Positions 4,747 through 6,880 of a stretch of DNA of 6,880 bases are shown one piece after another (within the stretch, counting starts at the first letter, position 1; every line of letters starts with the position of its first letter). The position numbers and the translations under genes are program-made. This DNA is from DYHD01 sp037445375 (GTDB lineage: Bacteria > Nitrospirota > Thermodesulfovibrionia > Thermodesulfovibrionales > Dissulfurispiraceae), in contig JBBIKS010000087.1 of assembly GCA_037445375.1 (NCBI GenBank), positions 1-6,880 on the forward strand, in the 5' to 3' direction. The notes below the pieces were generated by a model. That model was not told the origin of the DNA. It was given only the letters and a program-made list of their open reading frames with translations, and did not search any database.

Positions 4747-6880
4747 ATGGGAAGATTTTTAAGAGTTTTTGTAGTCTGCATTATTGTCCTGATGTTCTGC
4801 GTAACGTCTGCAATTGCCGAAGAGCAAAAGGAAGGTAATGAGAAAGCAAAAAAAGAAGTAACCCTTGAAGAAATTAAAGTCGAGGCAACACCTCTTGCTC
4901 CTGGTCTATCCCTTGATCAGGCTGCTTCAGTAGGAAGCGGGCTTAATCTGACATTACGGGAGACCCCAGCCAGTGTTGATATAATCACAAAAGAGGTCAT
5001 GCGAGAGAGGGGCAATACTACCGCGCTAAACGCTTTAGAAAATGCGGCAGGCATTGCAATAAGTCCCTCTTTTGGCATTCTCAGAATTTTCATGCGCGGC
5101 TTTGATAATATTACAGGTCTGCCAATTCTTTATAATGGTTTTAGATATCCAAGCTTTTCTATGTCTCCTCGGGGAACATTCAATTATGAACGCATTGAGG
5201 TAATAAAAGGTCCGTCATCTGTATTGCATGGACTTGGTTCGATGGCAGGGGCTATTAACTATGTAACTAAGAAGGCTGATGGGCGAGAAGAAAAGGAATT
5301 GTTTTTATCCTATGGCCGTTGGAATGATAAAATTGCCGGCGTAGGAATAGGCGGTAAACAGGGTTCATCGCTTGCTTACCGTTTTGATGCAAGCTATATG
5401 TCGGCTGATAGAGGGTCTTTTGGTTTTGTTGAACGTTCTTCTTATGACTACTATCATTTATCTGGTGAAATTGCCCTCACATTGAGCGAACAGTTAAAAG
5501 TAACACTTACAGGAGAAAGATATAAGGATAATGCAGAAGGCTACTTTGGAACGCCGATTGTAAATGGAAAGATTGATAAAAATGTTAGACATAAAAACTA
5601 TAATGTTGACAATGACCATCTTGATAAGACAGTCAACTGGTTAAGTTTCAAGATTGAGAACAACCCAACGAAAGATATCACCATCCGCAACGAATCTTAT
5701 TTCAATATAGAAGAGCGCTTCTGGTATAACACTGAGGCATATACCTATAATCCAGCCACTGGACTGGTCACAAGAGGAGATTTTCTACATATTAACCACT
5801 ACCAAAATATCATGGGCAACCGTTCAGAGATATCCTTCTCTAATAAGATAGGCGATATGCGGAATCGTCTGCTCATTGGAGTTGATCTATCACGCAATCG
5901 CCATCAACGCAACAACAATGCGCCTTATGCAGGAAGTGATACAGTAGATTTCTTAAACCCGGTGCCGGGCATTTTTAGCAGTCAATCGCCATTTTTACCA
6001 AATAGAAAGACTTATGTAAATAATGCCGCTTTATTCTTAGAGGACTATATTGACATAACAAAACAACTGAAATTTACCGTCTCGGGCCGCCATGACAAAA
6101 TCAATATGAGTTCCTATAATCTAAGAGATAATACGAGTTTTACAAAACGGTGGTCAGGCAACTCATATAGGGTAGGACTTCTTTATGACATCTTTTCAAA
6201 TATAACCTTATATGGTCAGCATGGCAACGCTTTGGAACCGCCCGCTCAAATCGTCACACTCACTCCAGCACAGCAAGGATATAGTCTTACCCGTGCTAAA
6301 CAAACTGAGTTTGGACTAAAAGGCAATTTGCCGGGGAACATTGGCGAAGCAACATTGGCATGGTTTCACCTTGTGCGCAATGACATTTTAACCCGCGACC
6401 AGAACAACCCTGGGCTCGTTGTGCAAATTGGTGAACAGTCATCGCGAGGCGTTGAGTTCGCTTTTGTTATCCGCCCAATCAAAGAGTTGTCTGTAGAAGC
6501 TAACGCAGCATTTTTAGATTCCCGCTATGATTCTTTTAATGAGTCTGTTTCTGGCAAGTCAGTCTCAAGGGCAGGAAATTTGCCTGCAAATGTGCCTGAA
6601 AAAGTTGGCAATCTCTGGATAACTTATAAGCCTGCTGCCGACTGGCGGGTAGGTTCTCATGTCCGTCATGTGGGAAAACGGAGTGCTAATGCTGCAAATA
6701 CCGTTTGGATGGATGCATACACAACGATTGGGGCATGGGTCACTTATAAGACAAAATGGGGCGATTGGACATTGAGAGGGAATAATTTGACAGACCGTGT
6801 ATATGCTGCCAGCGCATACGACGACACGCAGTTTATGCTCGGCGAACCACGTTCTGTTTCGTTATTGTGGTCTATGAAGT
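4747..6880 (+). CDS. TonB-dependent siderophore receptor (FhuA/FpvA-like), cut at the window edge
   Basis: The frame gives 711 residues plus one base to the right edge. It is an outer-membrane plug-and-barrel transporter of the ferric-siderophore receptor type. Residues 1-24 are a signal peptide, with a likely cut after SAIA. A Lys/Glu-rich linker leads to the TonB box LEEIKVEA (40-47). The plug (about 66-176) shows RETPASVDIITKEVM, MRGF (116-119), the segment NYERIEVIKGPSSVLHG (to about residue 162) and GAINYVTKK (168-176). The barrel contains the siderophore-receptor signatures AKQTEFGLKG and GEQSSRGVE, and ends NNLTDRVYAASAYDD...GEPRSVSLLWSMK. The next codon begins with T, so a terminal Phe and stop just outside the window are expected. 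Only the last residue or so is missing. It is clearly different in sequence from the receptor at 376-2589, so it is not a recent duplicate. The substrate is inferred only from family. Confidence 0.92.
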   Translation, partial: MGRFLRVFVVCIIVLMFCVTSAIAEEQKEGNEKAKKEVTLEEIKVEATPLAPGLSLDQAASVGSGLNLTLRETPASVDIITKEVMRERGNTTALNALENAAGIAISPSFGILRIFMRGFDNITGLPILYNGFRYPSFSMSPRGTFNYERIEVIKGPSSVLHGLGSMAGAINYVTKKADGREEKELFLSYGRWNDKIAGVGIGGKQGSSLAYRFDASYMSADRGSFGFVERSSYDYYHLSGEIALTLSEQLKVTLTGERYKDNAEGYFGTPIVNGKIDKNVRHKNYNVDNDHLDKTVNWLSFKIENNPTKDITIRNESYFNIEERFWYNTEAYTYNPATGLVTRGDFLHINHYQNIMGNRSEISFSNKIGDMRNRLLIGVDLSRNRHQRNNNAPYAGSDTVDFLNPVPGIFSSQSPFLPNRKTYVNNAALFLEDYIDITKQLKFTVSGRHDKINMSSYNLRDNTSFTKRWSGNSYRVGLLYDIFSNITLYGQHGNALEPPAQIVTLTPAQQGYSLTRAKQTEFGLKGNLPGNIGEATLAWFHLVRNDILTRDQNNPGLVVQIGEQSSRGVEFAFVIRPIKELSVEANAAFLDSRYDSFNESVSGKSVSRAGNLPANVPEKVGNLWITYKPAADWRVGSHVRHVGKRSANAANTVWMDAYTTIGAWVTYKTKWGDWTLRGNNLTDRVYAASAYDDTQFMLGEPRSVSLLWSMK

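Overview
The window is AT-rich chromosomal DNA from a Gram-negative (diderm) bacterium. Two genes encode signal-peptide-bearing, TonB-dependent outer-membrane receptors, and the gene between them encodes an inner-membrane solute:sodium symporter of the ActP (acetate permease) type. Frequent AGA/AGG and ATA codons, Lys-rich proteins and strong AGGAGG ribosome sites fit an AT-leaning lineage such as Nitrospirota or a relative. That placement is a guess; nothing here fixes the taxon.

Layout, all on the + strand. Positions 1-45 hold two copies of a 20-base unit that resembles the end of an insertion sequence. Next comes a near-consensus sigma70 promoter (69-97) whose -35 box lies inside an almost perfect 19-bp palindrome. 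Right after the predicted start are two hairpins, the second with a seven-T tail (145-202). The promoter therefore makes either a terminated RNA of about 100 nt or an attenuated leader for the receptor gene at 376-2589. The rest of that leader (203-375) has competing C-rich and G-rich tracts. After the first receptor come a terminator-like hairpin and a decayed gene (about 2616-2855). I read the decayed gene as the DUF485 (YjcH-like) partner normally found just upstream of actP, here missing its N-terminus and carrying an in-frame TAA. The actP-like symporter (2859-4409) follows, with its own promoter candidate inside the pseudogene. The 337-base gap at 4410-4746 is filled with palindromic elements, including a second copy of a 27-bp hairpin also present after the first receptor. 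A second, different receptor of the siderophore type starts at 4747 and runs off the right edge, probably missing only its last residue and stop.

The two receptors would use TonB-transmitted energy to import scarce chelates or cofactors across the outer membrane; no TonB, ExbB/D or periplasmic-binding transporter gene is in view. The symporter would bring acetate or another small carboxylate across the inner membrane. The three genes look like separately transcribed neighbours in a repeat-rich, rearranged region rather than one pathway operon. The most notable points are the broken DUF485 gene, the operator/terminator leader ahead of the first receptor, the shared hairpin repeat, and alanine substitutions in conserved polar positions of the symporter.
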